Assembly: GCF_015326965.1 (NCBI RefSeq)
Contig: NZ_CP017659.1
Coordinates: 7,081,001-7,145,000, forward strand
DNA from: Paenibacillus sp. JZ16
Lineage (GTDB): Bacteria > Bacillota > Bacilli > Paenibacillales > Paenibacillaceae
Direction: 5' to 3'
Length of the DNA: 64,000 nucleotides
The notes below the pieces were generated by a model. The model ran no database searches. It was given only the letters and a program-made list of their open reading frames with translations, and was not told the origin of the DNA. Position 1 is the first letter of the stretch. The number at the start of each line of letters is the position of its first letter. Below, in pieces: positions 6,652-15,467 of the stretch. The translations under genes were made by a program, and so were the position numbers.

Positions 6652-8454
6652 ATGGGGAAATTGCTGACACGAAGTGAGGTTCCAATCGAGGCTACTTGGA
6701 ATCTGGATGATTTGTTTGTCTCGCAAGAAGCATTCGAAGCGGGATTAAAAGCGATTGAATCGCAAGCTGCTCAATTGACTCGATTCAGAGGCAGGCTGGG
6801 AGAGGGTGCGACCGTTCTTCTGGAGTGCTTGAACGAACAGGAAGCTCTGATGGAGAGCATTAGCAAAGTCGGGGCGTATGCTAGATTACGACAATCGGAA
6901 GACGGAACCAATCCGGCCAACCTGGCAAATTCGGCCAGAACGGGCGATGTTCTCTCACGCATCCAATCTTCCCTGACGTTTATTGAATCGGAGCTGCTGG
7001 ATCTCGAGGATGGAATCATCGAACAATACATAACGAAGGAAGACGGGCTTGTTCCTTATGCCCGAAGTTTGACATTGCTGCTGGAATCGAAGCCTCACCG
7101 CTTGAGTCCTGAGACGGAAAGCGTGTTGGCATCGCTGGGAGAGGTGCTCGGTTCCCCTTACCGCATCTATTTGCGCAGCAAGCTGTCGGATATGACTTTT
7201 GACGATATTCAAGTGAATGACGGAACCAAGCCGGTCTCGTTCCGCCTGTACGAGAATTCTTACGAAATGTCAGAGGATACGCAGCTTCGGCGCGAGGCCT
7301 ATGCCTCGTTCACGAAGTCACTGCAGGGATCGCGCCATACATTTGCCGAGGCATACGCCACCGAAGTGAAGAAACAGGTGGTGATGTCCCGGCTTCGCGG
7401 GTATGATTCCGTAACGGACATGCTGCTGAAGCCGCAGCAAGTGACGATGGAGATGTACAACAACATTCATGATACCATTCTGACGGAGTTAGCTCCGCAT
7501 ATGCGAAGACTGATGAAGCTGAAGAAGCGTGTGCTCGGGCTGGATCAAATGCTGTTCTGCGATTTGAAAGCGCCGATGGACACGGATTTCAATCCAAGCA
7601 TTACTTATGAAGAAGCGTGCTCCACGATTTCCAGTGCCTTGTCGATACTGGGTCCTGAATACGGCGAGATCGTTCAATCGGCGTTCTCCAAGCGCTGGGT
7701 GGATTATGCCGATAATATTGGTAAGTCTACAGGAGCGTTCTGTTCCTCCGTATACGGAGTGCATTCTTATATCCTGATGGCATGGGCGGACAATATGCGA
7801 AATGCCTTCACCTTAGCGCATGAAGTCGGGCATGCTGGTCATTTGATGCTGGCAGCGGACCATCAGCGTATCACCAACGCCCGTCCTTCCTTGTATTTTA
7901 TCGAGGCGCCTTCCACGATGAACGAGCTGCTGCTGGCAGATCACCTGCTCAGTCAATCCGAGGATAAGCGGATGCGGCGCTCTGTTATTCTTCAGCTTCT
8001 GAGCACGTATTACCATAACTATGTGACTCACCTTCTGGAAGCGGAAATGCAGCGACGGGTATACCGCCATGCGATGGCCGATGAGCCGATTACCGCAGAT
8101 AAGCTATCTGAGCTAAAAGGTGCTGTGTTATCCGATTTCTGGGGTGACGTGGTTGAGCTCGATGAAGGAGCAAAGCTTACCTGGATGCGACAGCCGCATT
8201 ATTATATGGGTCTTTATCCATATACGTATGCCGCTGGACTAACCGCATCAACAGCTGCAGCACAATTGATTCGCGAGGAAGGTCAACCGGCTGTAGACCG
8301 CTGGCTCCAAGTCCTCAAGGCCGGAGGCAGCAAGAGTCCGCTGGAATTAATGGCTATGGCAGGGGTCGATATGTCCACTTCCGAGCCGATCTCCAAAGCG
8401 GTTGCATATGTTGGATCGCTTGTCGACGAATTGGAGTCCCTGTACGAGGAATAG
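6652..8454 (+). CDS. pepF: Oligoendopeptidase F (M3 family)
   Basis: Cytoplasmic zinc metallopeptidase that cleaves oligopeptides of roughly 7-17 residues. The product is 600 residues, the usual PepF length. The zinc motif HEVGH is at 390-394 (within FTLAHEVGHAGH), with the downstream glutamate region SLYFIEAPSTMNELLL also typical. The N-terminal WNLDDLF and the C-terminal YMGLYPYTYAAGL are family landmarks. The start at 6652 was chosen over 6619 because GAGGAG lies 8 bases before it. It is transcribed alone and ends at a shared bidirectional terminator. Confidence 0.95.
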   Translation: MGKLLTRSEVPIEATWNLDDLFVSQEAFEAGLKAIESQAAQLTRFRGRLGEGATVLLECLNEQEALMESISKVGAYARLRQSEDGTNPANLANSARTGDVLSRIQSSLTFIESELLDLEDGIIEQYITKEDGLVPYARSLTLLLESKPHRLSPETESVLASLGEVLGSPYRIYLRSKLSDMTFDDIQVNDGTKPVSFRLYENSYEMSEDTQLRREAYASFTKSLQGSRHTFAEAYATEVKKQVVMSRLRGYDSVTDMLLKPQQVTMEMYNNIHDTILTELAPHMRRLMKLKKRVLGLDQMLFCDLKAPMDTDFNPSITYEEACSTISSALSILGPEYGEIVQSAFSKRWVDYADNIGKSTGAFCSSVYGVHSYILMAWADNMRNAFTLAHEVGHAGHLMLAADHQRITNARPSLYFIEAPSTMNELLLADHLLSQSEDKRMRRSVILQLLSTYYHNYVTHLLEAEMQRRVYRHAMADEPITADKLSELKGAVLSDFWGDVVELDEGAKLTWMRQPHYYMGLYPYTYAAGLTASTAAAQLIREEGQPAVDRWLQVLKAGGSKSPLELMAMAGVDMSTSEPISKAVAYVGSLVDELESLYEE

Positions 8455-8473
8455 TACCATTTGCATATATGGG

Positions 8474-8514
8474 AAAAGGGTGGTCCACAGCTCATCGCTG
8501 TAGATCACCCTTTT
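8474..8514. terminator. Bidirectional terminator between pepF and the histidine kinase
   Basis: Long hairpin AAAAGGGTGGTC-CACAG / CTGTAGATCACCCTTTT with one mismatch and one wobble pair, flanked by A and T tracts. It serves the converging genes on both sides. Confidence 0.85.
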
Positions 8515-8540
8515 GCTTGTAGAGAATAGGGGAGAGACGC

Positions 8541-11500
8541 CTATGCTTGTTTGTCCGTGACTTCATCCTGCAGCGTACGGATCGGGATCGTAAAGTAGAA
8601 GGAGGATCCAACATTTTCGCGACTCTCGACGCCGATGACCCCGCCCATCAGCTCGACCAGTTTTTTACTGATCGCCAGTCCCAATCCCGTACCCCCATAT
8701 TTGCGATTCAAGGATGGGTGAAGCTGCGAGAAGGAGGTGAACAGCTGATGCTGCTGTTCAGCAGGGATGCCAATTCCCGTATCCTTTACTTGAAAAGCAA
8801 GCGTGATTTCCTGGGTCCCGGTCCTGCGCAGTCCCTCGACACTCATCGTGATGCTGCCCTCATGCGTGAATTTGATGGCATTGCTGATGAGATTAACAAG
8901 CACTTGCCGCAGCCGCAGAGCATCGCCGATGATCACATCGGGAACAGTGGAGCTGTTGATGCTGCAGGATAATGATAATCCTTTTTCTTTTGCTTTGGCC
9001 GAGAATAAATCAACGACGACTTCAAGCAAGGAACGTAAATCGATCGGTTCCTGAATGAGTGTCATATTGCCGGTCTCGATTTTGCTGAAATCGAGAATCT
9101 CGTTCAGGATGTGCAACAGCGAGCTGCTGCTCTCCATCAAAATATCGGTATAATTCAGCTGATCCTCGTCAAGATGGGTCGTTCGTAATAGCTCAATCAT
9201 GCCGATGATGCCGTTCATCGGCGTGCGGAGTTCGTGACTCATCATGGTCAGAAACTCCGTTTTCGCTTGATCTGCCCGCTCGGCATTCTCCTTCGCCCGG
9301 ATGATTTCTTTCTCGTCGGTAATATCGCGGAATACCATAACGGCGCCTTTGCGCTCGCCTTGGTCCCAGATTGGATTGACCTGATAATCTGCCAGAAAGC
9401 TGGTGCCGTCGCCCCGCCAAAGCACGATTTCGGCTCTGGACAGCGGTACGCCTTGTTGGACGGCTCGAACAAGCGGAGAATCATCCCCCCGATAAAAAGT
9501 GCCGTCATGGCGAATTTCTTTGATGATCTGGTCGCAAAATCTTCCGATGGTGGTGGCCGGTTCATAATCCAGCATCGCTGCGCCTGCCGGATTGATAAAT
9601 GCGACGTGTCCGTGAATGTCCAGCCCGATAATGCCTTCGGACACCGTATTCAGCAAAAGGGCGAGCTCCCGGCTCAGCTTCTTGATCTCTTCCATGGTTC
9701 GTATGCGCTCGGTGATATCCCGGGTAATGCCATAGACGCCGACGACTTCGTCATCTACGAAAATCGGGATGTTAATCGTATTGATGTCGATGGGATGTCC
9801 ATCCTTATGGATAATCGTTAGATCATAGCTCTGAGGTATGCCTTCTGTTGCCTGGTTAAAATGAAACAACGTGCGAGCCATGTCCTTTTCCGCTACAATC
9901 GGTCCGAAATACATCCCGATCAGCTCGTCCAGCGTATATCCTGTCAGCTCCTGCAGATTCTGGTTGGCCGTTAAGTAGTCGCCATCCAAATTCATGGAGT
10001 ATACGGCCGACGGATTATATTCAAATAGAGAACGGTATCGCTGCTCGCTTTCCTTTAGCTTGAATTCCATCAGTTTTCGTTCGGAGATGTCGCGGGCAAT
10101 CGAAATGATCTCGTTCTTTTGGCCGTCCTGCGTGCTGATGTACTTGCAATTGACTTCAAACCAGATGTGCCTGCCATCCTTATGTATATAACGGAAGGTG
10201 ATCGGTGTGAGCAGTTTGCCGTCCAGGCAATTGTTAAAATAGTCCTGTAGCGGTATGATATCCTCCGCGTATACATAATCGAATATACTGGTGCCAACCA
10301 TCTCATCCGGACGATATCCAAGCAGTGAATAACAGGAAGGTGAACAATAAAGAAACGTTGAACAGTCTATGGTGCTGCTCGATATGAAATCAAGGGAATT
10401 TTCGGTTATGAGCTTGTACTTGTTTTCATTCTCCAGCGACTGCTGTTCAATCTGCACCTGCTCGGTGATGTCCTGCGCCATACCGACCATCTCCATGGGT
10501 CTGCCTTCCTTCGTAACGGAGACTTCCCATTGAGCTCGAATGGTTCGGATTTGACCGTCCTGAAGCTGGATCCGATAGATGATTTCATCCGCCTTTCCTA
10601 GAATGGCTCTGCTCACGGCTGCCTCCAGCCGCTCACGGTCCTCCGGGACGACCAATGACAGCAGCGTGTTATGGTTTGGTTCAGTGGCACGGATCTGATA
10701 TCCGTAAATTCGCCTCATTTCATCGCTGTAGGTGAGCGTATGCGTGATCAAGTCCCAACGCCAGGAACCGATCTTGGCAATCCGCTGCGCATGGGCCAGC
10801 GTATCCTCATCCGTTTTGCGCTTGGTAATGTTTCGTCCAATGGCCAGAACCTTGTTAACCTCGCCGTGAGCTCCCCGAATTAACTGAAAAGACGTTTCAA
10901 ACCATAAATAATGCCCGTCCTTATGGCGAATGCGACGAACGAAACTATCTTCCTCTGAAAATAGCTTGCCCGGTTCTTTCATTTGCTCGGAATCCACCTG
11001 GTGATAGTAATCGATCCGGCATTGGCCCGTCATTTCTTCTTGGGTGTATCCGAGTATTTCCGTCACAGATGGTGAGATGTATTCGATGATGCCATCAGCG
11101 CTGCTGATGGATATAAGATCTTGTCCGCTCTTAGAAATGAGTGCAAGGAGTTCATCATTCTTAATGGTCGGAGGCAAAGACGATTTCTCCTGTACGGTCC
11201 CGGGCTCTATACAGCATAATATCCATGGAGCCTCTCCAGGGGCGGGATGGTTCAGCAGGGAAATCGAGACAGAGACATGGACTTGATCTCCGTTACGGTG
11301 GATAAAATATGAGTCTCTCTTGAGCGTGGACGTTTGTTCATATGTCAATGATTGCAATATTTGTTGAATCGATAGATTAGATAGAACTTGGATTTCGGAA
11401 GGTTTGAGCTGAAGCAGGTCTGAACGTTTGGATTCGGTAAGTTCGCAGAAACGATCATTAACCTTCGCCACAGGCTCGTCAACCGCAGAGATCAGGATCG

Positions 11501-11561
11501 CCCCCATAGGCAATTTATCAAACATCTGTTCCCAGACCCAATGTTCCGCTGTTTGCCTCAT
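8541..11561 (-). CDS. Soluble multi-PAS sensor histidine kinase
   Basis: A 1006-residue sensor kinase with no membrane segment. About six PAS domains lie in tandem (starting near residues 9, 138, 258, 380, 505 and 630; several are followed by PAC motifs such as HYLWFETSFQ and RDITERI). HisKA follows, with phospho-acceptor His776 in MMSHELRTPMNG, and HATPase_c with N894 (LISNAIKFT), G1 box DTGIGIP (about 927) and G2 box GGTGLGL. It ends after the ATPase, so there is no receiver domain, and no response regulator lies nearby. An intracellular signal (redox, ligand) is likely but unknown. The GGGAGG upstream is 13 bases from the start, which is rather far. Confidence 0.93.
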   Translation of the reverse strand: MRQTAEHWVWEQMFDKLPMGAILISAVDEPVAKVNDRFCELTESKRSDLLQLKPSEIQVLSNLSIQQILQSLTYEQTSTLKRDSYFIHRNGDQVHVSVSISLLNHPAPGEAPWILCCIEPGTVQEKSSLPPTIKNDELLALISKSGQDLISISSADGIIEYISPSVTEILGYTQEEMTGQCRIDYYHQVDSEQMKEPGKLFSEEDSFVRRIRHKDGHYLWFETSFQLIRGAHGEVNKVLAIGRNITKRKTDEDTLAHAQRIAKIGSWRWDLITHTLTYSDEMRRIYGYQIRATEPNHNTLLSLVVPEDRERLEAAVSRAILGKADEIIYRIQLQDGQIRTIRAQWEVSVTKEGRPMEMVGMAQDITEQVQIEQQSLENENKYKLITENSLDFISSSTIDCSTFLYCSPSCYSLLGYRPDEMVGTSIFDYVYAEDIIPLQDYFNNCLDGKLLTPITFRYIHKDGRHIWFEVNCKYISTQDGQKNEIISIARDISERKLMEFKLKESEQRYRSLFEYNPSAVYSMNLDGDYLTANQNLQELTGYTLDELIGMYFGPIVAEKDMARTLFHFNQATEGIPQSYDLTIIHKDGHPIDINTINIPIFVDDEVVGVYGITRDITERIRTMEEIKKLSRELALLLNTVSEGIIGLDIHGHVAFINPAGAAMLDYEPATTIGRFCDQIIKEIRHDGTFYRGDDSPLVRAVQQGVPLSRAEIVLWRGDGTSFLADYQVNPIWDQGERKGAVMVFRDITDEKEIIRAKENAERADQAKTEFLTMMSHELRTPMNGIIGMIELLRTTHLDEDQLNYTDILMESSSSLLHILNEILDFSKIETGNMTLIQEPIDLRSLLEVVVDLFSAKAKEKGLSLSCSINSSTVPDVIIGDALRLRQVLVNLISNAIKFTHEGSITMSVEGLRRTGTQEITLAFQVKDTGIGIPAEQQHQLFTSFSQLHPSLNRKYGGTGLGLAISKKLVELMGGVIGVESRENVGSSFYFTIPIRTLQDEVTDKQA

Positions 11562-11766
11562 GATTATATAGATGCCTCCCTAACTTAAGCTATACCCTTT
11601 GATCATAGAGGATAGGATCACTCTATCGCAATAGTAAATACCAGTGCTGCATTTGAACTTGGACATCAAGGCGCGTGAAAGCCAACCGATAAGAGGAGCA
11701 TCCTTATGGCTGGCGAGATTAACCTTACGGTACATCCGTTTACGAATGATGTTTTAATCCTCTTTT

Positions 11767-12048
11767 TTATTTGTGCAGCAGGTCACGCTCGTCGACGTTT
11801 TTGTCAAAATAATGCCCGGCATAAGAGCAAGCGGGGATGATTTTCAAATCTTCTTCCCGAGCGTATCCTATTACTTTTCGCACGAGTTCGTCGGCGATTC
11901 CTTGCCCTCGCAGGCTGGGTGAGATATAGGTATGATCGATACTGATCACTCCGTTTCCTTGAGGCGAGTAGGAGATTTTGGCTACCGTTTTTCCATTGTT
12001 TTCAATAAAAAAGCTGCCGGGCTTTGTCTGTATATTTCGATTGTCCAT
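11767..12048 (-). CDS. Small GNAT-like acetyltransferase (YjdJ type)
   Basis: A 93-residue minimal GNAT-fold protein of the acetyltransferase CG group (PF14542-like). The conserved core is IDHTYISPSLRGQGIADELVRKVIGYAREEDLKIIPACSYAGHYF. It has the acetyl-CoA loop RGQGIA and the terminal Cys-Ser-Tyr motif typical of these short members. Some relatives are thought to acetylate small molecules. The substrate is unknown. It is a single gene with the AGGAGG-like GGAGGG ribosome binding site about 8 bases from the ATG. Confidence 0.85.
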   Translation of the reverse strand: MDNRNIQTKPGSFFIENNGKTVAKISYSPQGNGVISIDHTYISPSLRGQGIADELVRKVIGYAREEDLKIIPACSYAGHYFDKNVDERDLLHK

Positions 12049-12181
12049 GATGTTTAACCCTCCTTCATCTGGTTGTACTATACCCGTATCTACGATGCAT
12101 TAAACGGATTTCACATAGGCGAACACCCTTGACGGGACATTTGCATACAATGCGGGTAGAAGAGAACGAAGGAGGAGCATC

Positions 12182-12526
12182 ATGAACAATTATTCAACGC
12201 AACCGCAAATGCTGTTTCAATGCGATCACCATCTGGTACATTCCATGAAAAAGCATAAGGAACATGCTCACGCAGCGCTCAAAAAAGCCGTGAACCGAAA
12301 AGTTAGAGTGCAAACCTTGGACGATGAAGTCTTTGAGGGTATCATTATTAACCTGGATGCCAAAAATGTGTACATTCAAATCGAGCAAGGGGATCGAGGT
12401 TTTTATCCCGGCCCTTATCCGAGACCAAGACCACCATACCCGCCATACCCGTACAATCCGTATTACAGCAATGTGATTCTGCCACTGGCGTTGTTTGATC
12501 TGCTCGCGGTGAGCTTGCTGTGGTAG
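12182..12526 (+). CDS. Hypothetical LSm-like protein with a Pro/Tyr-rich tail
   Basis: A 114-residue protein of unknown function. A His/Lys-rich N terminus (HHLVHSMKKHKEHAHAALKKA) leads into a short beta-rich segment, VRVQTLDDEVFEGIIINLDAKNVYIQIE (about 42-69), that resembles an Sm/LSm-type barrel. A striking Pro/Tyr/Gly stretch (PGPYPRPRPPYPPYPYNPYY) follows and then a hydrophobic C terminus. AAGGAGGAG precedes the start at good spacing and a terminator follows, so it is a genuine single gene. Similar proteins appear in spore formers. A link to the spore surface is only a guess. Confidence 0.75.
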   Translation: MNNYSTQPQMLFQCDHHLVHSMKKHKEHAHAALKKAVNRKVRVQTLDDEVFEGIIINLDAKNVYIQIEQGDRGFYPGPYPRPRPPYPPYPYNPYYSNVILPLALFDLLAVSLLW

Positions 12527-12542
12527 TGAGTATCGTTTAAGT

Positions 12543-12575
12543 AAAAACCTGCAGATTTTGTCTGCAGGTTTTTTT
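12543..12575 (+). terminator. Intrinsic terminator
   Basis: AAAACCTGCAGA / TCTGCAGGTTTT hairpin with a five-base loop and a T7 tail, 17 bases after the preceding stop. Confidence 0.92.
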
Positions 12576-12620
12576 GTTGGAAAGGAGTTGAGGGTATCAG
12601 ACCAATTTCAGATATAACTA

Positions 12621-12649
12621 TTTACATACATTCTGTTTGTATGTTAAAT
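12621..12649 (+). promoter_or_regulatory. SigmaA promoter overlapping a palindromic operator
   Basis: TTTACA (12621-12626) - 17 bases - TTAAAT (12644-12649). The spacer carries the palindrome ACATACA-N7-TGTATGT (12624-12644). A repressor bound there would block RNA polymerase. The third gene of this operon encodes a TetR-family repressor, the obvious candidate. Confidence 0.65.
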
Positions 12650-12684
12650 TGGATTCATCCCATTTAGAAGGAGATGTTTTCCAG

Positions 12685-13140
12685 ATGAAACTGCAAGGAT
12701 TTTATCCTGTTATCATGACAGAGAAGGTTGCCGAGAGCACAGAGTTTTACACACGGTTGTTTGGATTTGAGGTTGTTTTTGAAGCGGATTGGTATGTAAG
12801 CCTGAAGAATGGAGACCAGGGACAAGGCGCTTATGAAATGGCCCTCTTGTCCAAAAATCATCCCACGGTACCGTCTTCCTTTCAGAAACCAGTGCAGGGA
12901 TTGATTCTTAATTTTGAGGTGGAGGATGTGGATGCCGAGTATCAAAGGCTGATCATCCACGAAAAGCTGCCGCTTCATCTGGATATACGGGATGAGGAAT
13001 TTGGGCAGAGGCACTTTATTACCAGTGACCCGAATGGGGTGATGATCGATATGATTAAAGTCATTCCGCCTTCACAAGCATTTATGGAGCTGTATAATGA
13101 AGATGTGTGGTCCACCGATGATGACCAACCCGGTAAATGA
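12685..13140 (+). CDS. VOC/glyoxalase-fold protein
   Basis: A 151-residue member of the vicinal oxygen chelate superfamily (glyoxalase, bleomycin/fosfomycin resistance fold). It shows the two beta-alpha-beta-beta-beta modules: [35 protein letters not shown], then [16 protein letters not shown] and [16 protein letters not shown]. The start at 12685 has AGAAGGAGA about 10 bases upstream, while the longer frame to 12637 overlaps the operator. The stop overlaps the next start as ATGA, so translation is coupled to the AlkC-like gene. The ligand is unknown. Its position in a repressor-controlled operon suggests a role in stress or toxic compound defence. Confidence 0.88.
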   Translation: MKLQGFYPVIMTEKVAESTEFYTRLFGFEVVFEADWYVSLKNGDQGQGAYEMALLSKNHPTVPSSFQKPVQGLILNFEVEDVDAEYQRLIIHEKLPLHLDIRDEEFGQRHFITSDPNGVMIDMIKVIPPSQAFMELYNEDVWSTDDDQPGK

Positions 13141-13931
13141 GTACATCCACCGCATTAAAGGACTACTTTGGAAGAGAACTGGCGATTCTTTTATCAGATC
13201 GAATTAAGCCGCTTGCTCCGGAGTTTCCCTCGGAGGTTTTCATTGAAGCCGTAAGCCGCAAGACAGCGACGCTTGAATTGAAAGGAAGGGTAGCCGTTAT
13301 TGCGGAAGAATTGCAGCAGGCCCTGCCCTTTGGTTATCCGGATAGTTTGGAGATTTTACTCGGCATCATAGGACCAGAGAATGAAACAGAGAAAGGAATG
13401 TTCACGGAAGGGTATTTTCTCATGCCGATTGCATATTTTGTGGAACGATATGGGCTTGATCACTTTGAAATATCGATGAACGCGTTATATGAAATTACCA
13501 AACGGCACACATCGGAGTATGCGATTAGGCCCTTTCTGCTCCATTATGAAGATCTGTGTCTTGAAATTTTGAAGGACTGGCTTTCGGATGATAATTCGCA
13601 TGTCCGTCGCCTGGTTAGTGAAGGTACCCGGCCTCGTCTGCCGTGGGCAAAGCGAATTCCAGTGATCAAGGGAGATCCTGCCCACAATTTGGCACTGCTA
13701 GAGCCCCTTCTGCAGGATTCCTCTGGCTATGTCCGCAAATCGGTTGCGAATCATCTTCATGATCTAAACAAAGATTACCGGGATACCGTCCTTCCCTGGC
13801 TGCTTGAACATCTGGAATCGTGTGGGATGTACGGTCCTTGGATACTTCAGCATTCGCTAAGATCCATGGCCAAGAGCGGAGATCAGGAAGTGCTGAAGCT
13901 ACTAACGTCCATGAGAATAGCATCCGAATGA
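13137..13931 (+). CDS. AlkC/AlkD-superfamily HEAT-repeat protein (DNA alkylation repair)
   Basis: A 264-residue all-helical HEAT-like-repeat protein of the AlkC/AlkD DNA glycosylase superfamily. The motif [16 protein letters not shown] is characteristic of AlkC-type proteins (COG4335). AlkC and AlkD excise N3- and N7-alkylated purines by wrapping DNA in the solenoid. It overlaps the VOC gene by 4 bases and is followed 25 bases later by a TetR regulator. Enzymatic activity is inferred from the family and not all residues of characterised enzymes could be checked. Confidence 0.85.
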   Translation: MSTSTALKDYFGRELAILLSDRIKPLAPEFPSEVFIEAVSRKTATLELKGRVAVIAEELQQALPFGYPDSLEILLGIIGPENETEKGMFTEGYFLMPIAYFVERYGLDHFEISMNALYEITKRHTSEYAIRPFLLHYEDLCLEILKDWLSDDNSHVRRLVSEGTRPRLPWAKRIPVIKGDPAHNLALLEPLLQDSSGYVRKSVANHLHDLNKDYRDTVLPWLLEHLESCGMYGPWILQHSLRSMAKSGDQEVLKLLTSMRIASE

Positions 13932-13956
13932 TGCATAGGAGAGAGAAACGCGAATT

Positions 13957-14544
13957 ATGAGAAGAACCAAAAGCGAAGCTAACGAAACTATACAGTTGCT
14001 GCTGAAGGTAGCCAGAACACATTTCACGGAAAAAGGTTATGCCAATGCGGCACTAGAGGAGATTGCCGACGAAGCTAAAGTTACCCGCGGTGCGCTGTAT
14101 CATCATTTTAAGAATAAACAAGGGCTGTTTCTTGCCGTGCTAGAATTAGTGCAGTCGGAAATTGGGCAGCGCGTGGAGGCGGAAGCAGATAGCTCTGAGG
14201 ATCCTTGGGAGCAGCTTCTGTATGGCTGTCGGGCTTTTATTGCGACCGTGGTAGAGCCGCAGAATAAGCGCATTATGCTCATTGACGGTCCGAGTGTCGT
14301 AGGGTGGGAGTCTTGGCGCGAGATGGACGAGCAGAATTCGATGAGTCACCTAAGGGAGCAGCTAGCCTTCATGCAGAATCAGGGAATGATGAAGACCGTT
14401 CCGGTTGATGCTATGACGCATGCCTTGTCCGGCGCTTTAAACGAATGCTCGCTGTGGGTTGCTCAAATGCCGGAAACGGATAAGGGCATCGAGGAGACGA
14501 TGGATGTAATTACCGGCATGTTACAGTGGTTTAGAGTAAGTTGA
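13957..14544 (+). CDS. TetR-family transcriptional repressor
   Basis: A 195-residue regulator with an N-terminal TetR HTH (about 8-56; IADEAKVTRGALYHHFKNKQGLF) and a helical ligand-binding domain. It is the last gene of the VOC-AlkC-TetR operon, so it is probably an autoregulator acting at the ACATACA-N7-TGTATGT palindrome inside the operon promoter. The inducing ligand is unknown. The VOC and alkylation-repair partners suggest an electrophilic or toxic compound. Confidence 0.92.
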   Translation: MRRTKSEANETIQLLLKVARTHFTEKGYANAALEEIADEAKVTRGALYHHFKNKQGLFLAVLELVQSEIGQRVEAEADSSEDPWEQLLYGCRAFIATVVEPQNKRIMLIDGPSVVGWESWREMDEQNSMSHLREQLAFMQNQGMMKTVPVDAMTHALSGALNECSLWVAQMPETDKGIEETMDVITGMLQWFRVS

Positions 14545-14605
14545 TTCCCGGATAACTAAACCACGGTGTAGGTATTAATGTTAATTTTAGTAGCAAATCA
14601 TGTTA

Positions 14606-14636
14606 AACATCCGATCCGGATCCGGGCCGGATGTTT
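14606..14636 (+). terminator. Likely terminator after the TetR gene
   Basis: Imperfect hairpin AACATCCGATCCGG / CCGGGCCGGATGTT with a short T4 tail. It lies 62 bases after the stop. The T run is weak. Confidence 0.5.
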
Positions 14637-14784
14637 TGGCGGCCTACATACCTGTATGAGATTAAAGCACTAGAGAAGGTTTTCCCCCTAATATGGACCG
14701 GATATCCAGCAAACCTTACAATTTGCATGAATGTTGTATGCTGGAGAAGTACATCCAAAATCCATGAAATGGAAGGGGTTAAAC

Positions 14785-15327
14785 ATGAAATCAATGAAGC
14801 CGCTGCAGGAGTTTTTGGAAGAACAACAGGATAACCCGATCGAAGCCATCGGAAGCTACATTTCCGAACACATTGAAGGGAACTGGCAAAAAGTACTTAC
14901 CGTAAACCAGGAAAAACTGCTGAAGGCATACAACGAGGCTGGAGATGCGGCGTATGGGACGTTTTTGAACCTGTTATTCTTACCGATTCATAAACAATTA
15001 AAGGAGATGGGAATACGTCCTGAACCTAATTTCCCGGGTAACTTCGACATCTCAAGAGAATGGGGAAGTCAGGAAGGGACAGACCAGCAGCGCTGGATGT
15101 GGAGCACGGTTTATTCGCCGGTGAAGGAGCCGCTCGGCACCATCGTTACCGTTGTATATCATGACCATACACAGTTTCGCGTCCCAAGGCAGCCTCGAAT
15201 CATAGCCTTGCATGAGAGAGGAAAAGAGGAAGTCGTCGCGGCCCTTTCGCTTAAATCCCCGGATTTTAAGGAAGCGCTCGAGTTTACGGTTGAATATGAA
15301 GCATATCTTCGGGGTGTACAGGAGTAA
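14785..15327 (+). CDS. Hypothetical protein
   Basis: A 180-residue cytoplasmic protein that I do not recognise. It is charged, has no signal peptide or membrane segment, and has alternating helical (PLQEFLEEQQDNPIEAIGSYISEHI) and beta-rich parts (TIVTVVYHDHTQFRVPRQPRIIAL). The start at 14785 is preferred over 14731 because GAAGGGG lies 6 bases before it. It stands alone between two terminators. A repeated ATGAAATCAATGAAG leaves a second possible start three codons further on. Confidence 0.7.
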   Translation: MKSMKPLQEFLEEQQDNPIEAIGSYISEHIEGNWQKVLTVNQEKLLKAYNEAGDAAYGTFLNLLFLPIHKQLKEMGIRPEPNFPGNFDISREWGSQEGTDQQRWMWSTVYSPVKEPLGTIVTVVYHDHTQFRVPRQPRIIALHERGKEEVVAALSLKSPDFKEALEFTVEYEAYLRGVQE

Positions 15328-15414
15328 GGAAGGAAAGCTCTGTCAGCGCGATTATTCTACCCGCCGGGAGATGATTCGCGCTTGCGTAGAATATCAGACG
15401 GGTCATTAACCTAT

Positions 15415-15463
15415 AAAAAGCGCCTTGAGCAGGATGAAAATATCCTGGCACAAGGCGCTTTTA
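15415..15463. terminator. Bidirectional terminator
   Basis: Long hairpin AAAAAGCGCCTTG ... CAAGGCGCTTTTA with an inner CAGGAT / ATCCTG stem. It lies between the converging hypothetical gene and the aldo/keto reductase. Confidence 0.88.
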
Positions 15464-15467
15464 ACAT

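Noticed and set aside
11716..11850. 44-codon ORF (MAGEINLTVHPF...) with AGAGGAG upstream, plus strand
   Set aside because: It runs antisense into the small GNAT gene, its second half is an unnatural Arg-rich stretch, and no terminator or conservation clue supports it.
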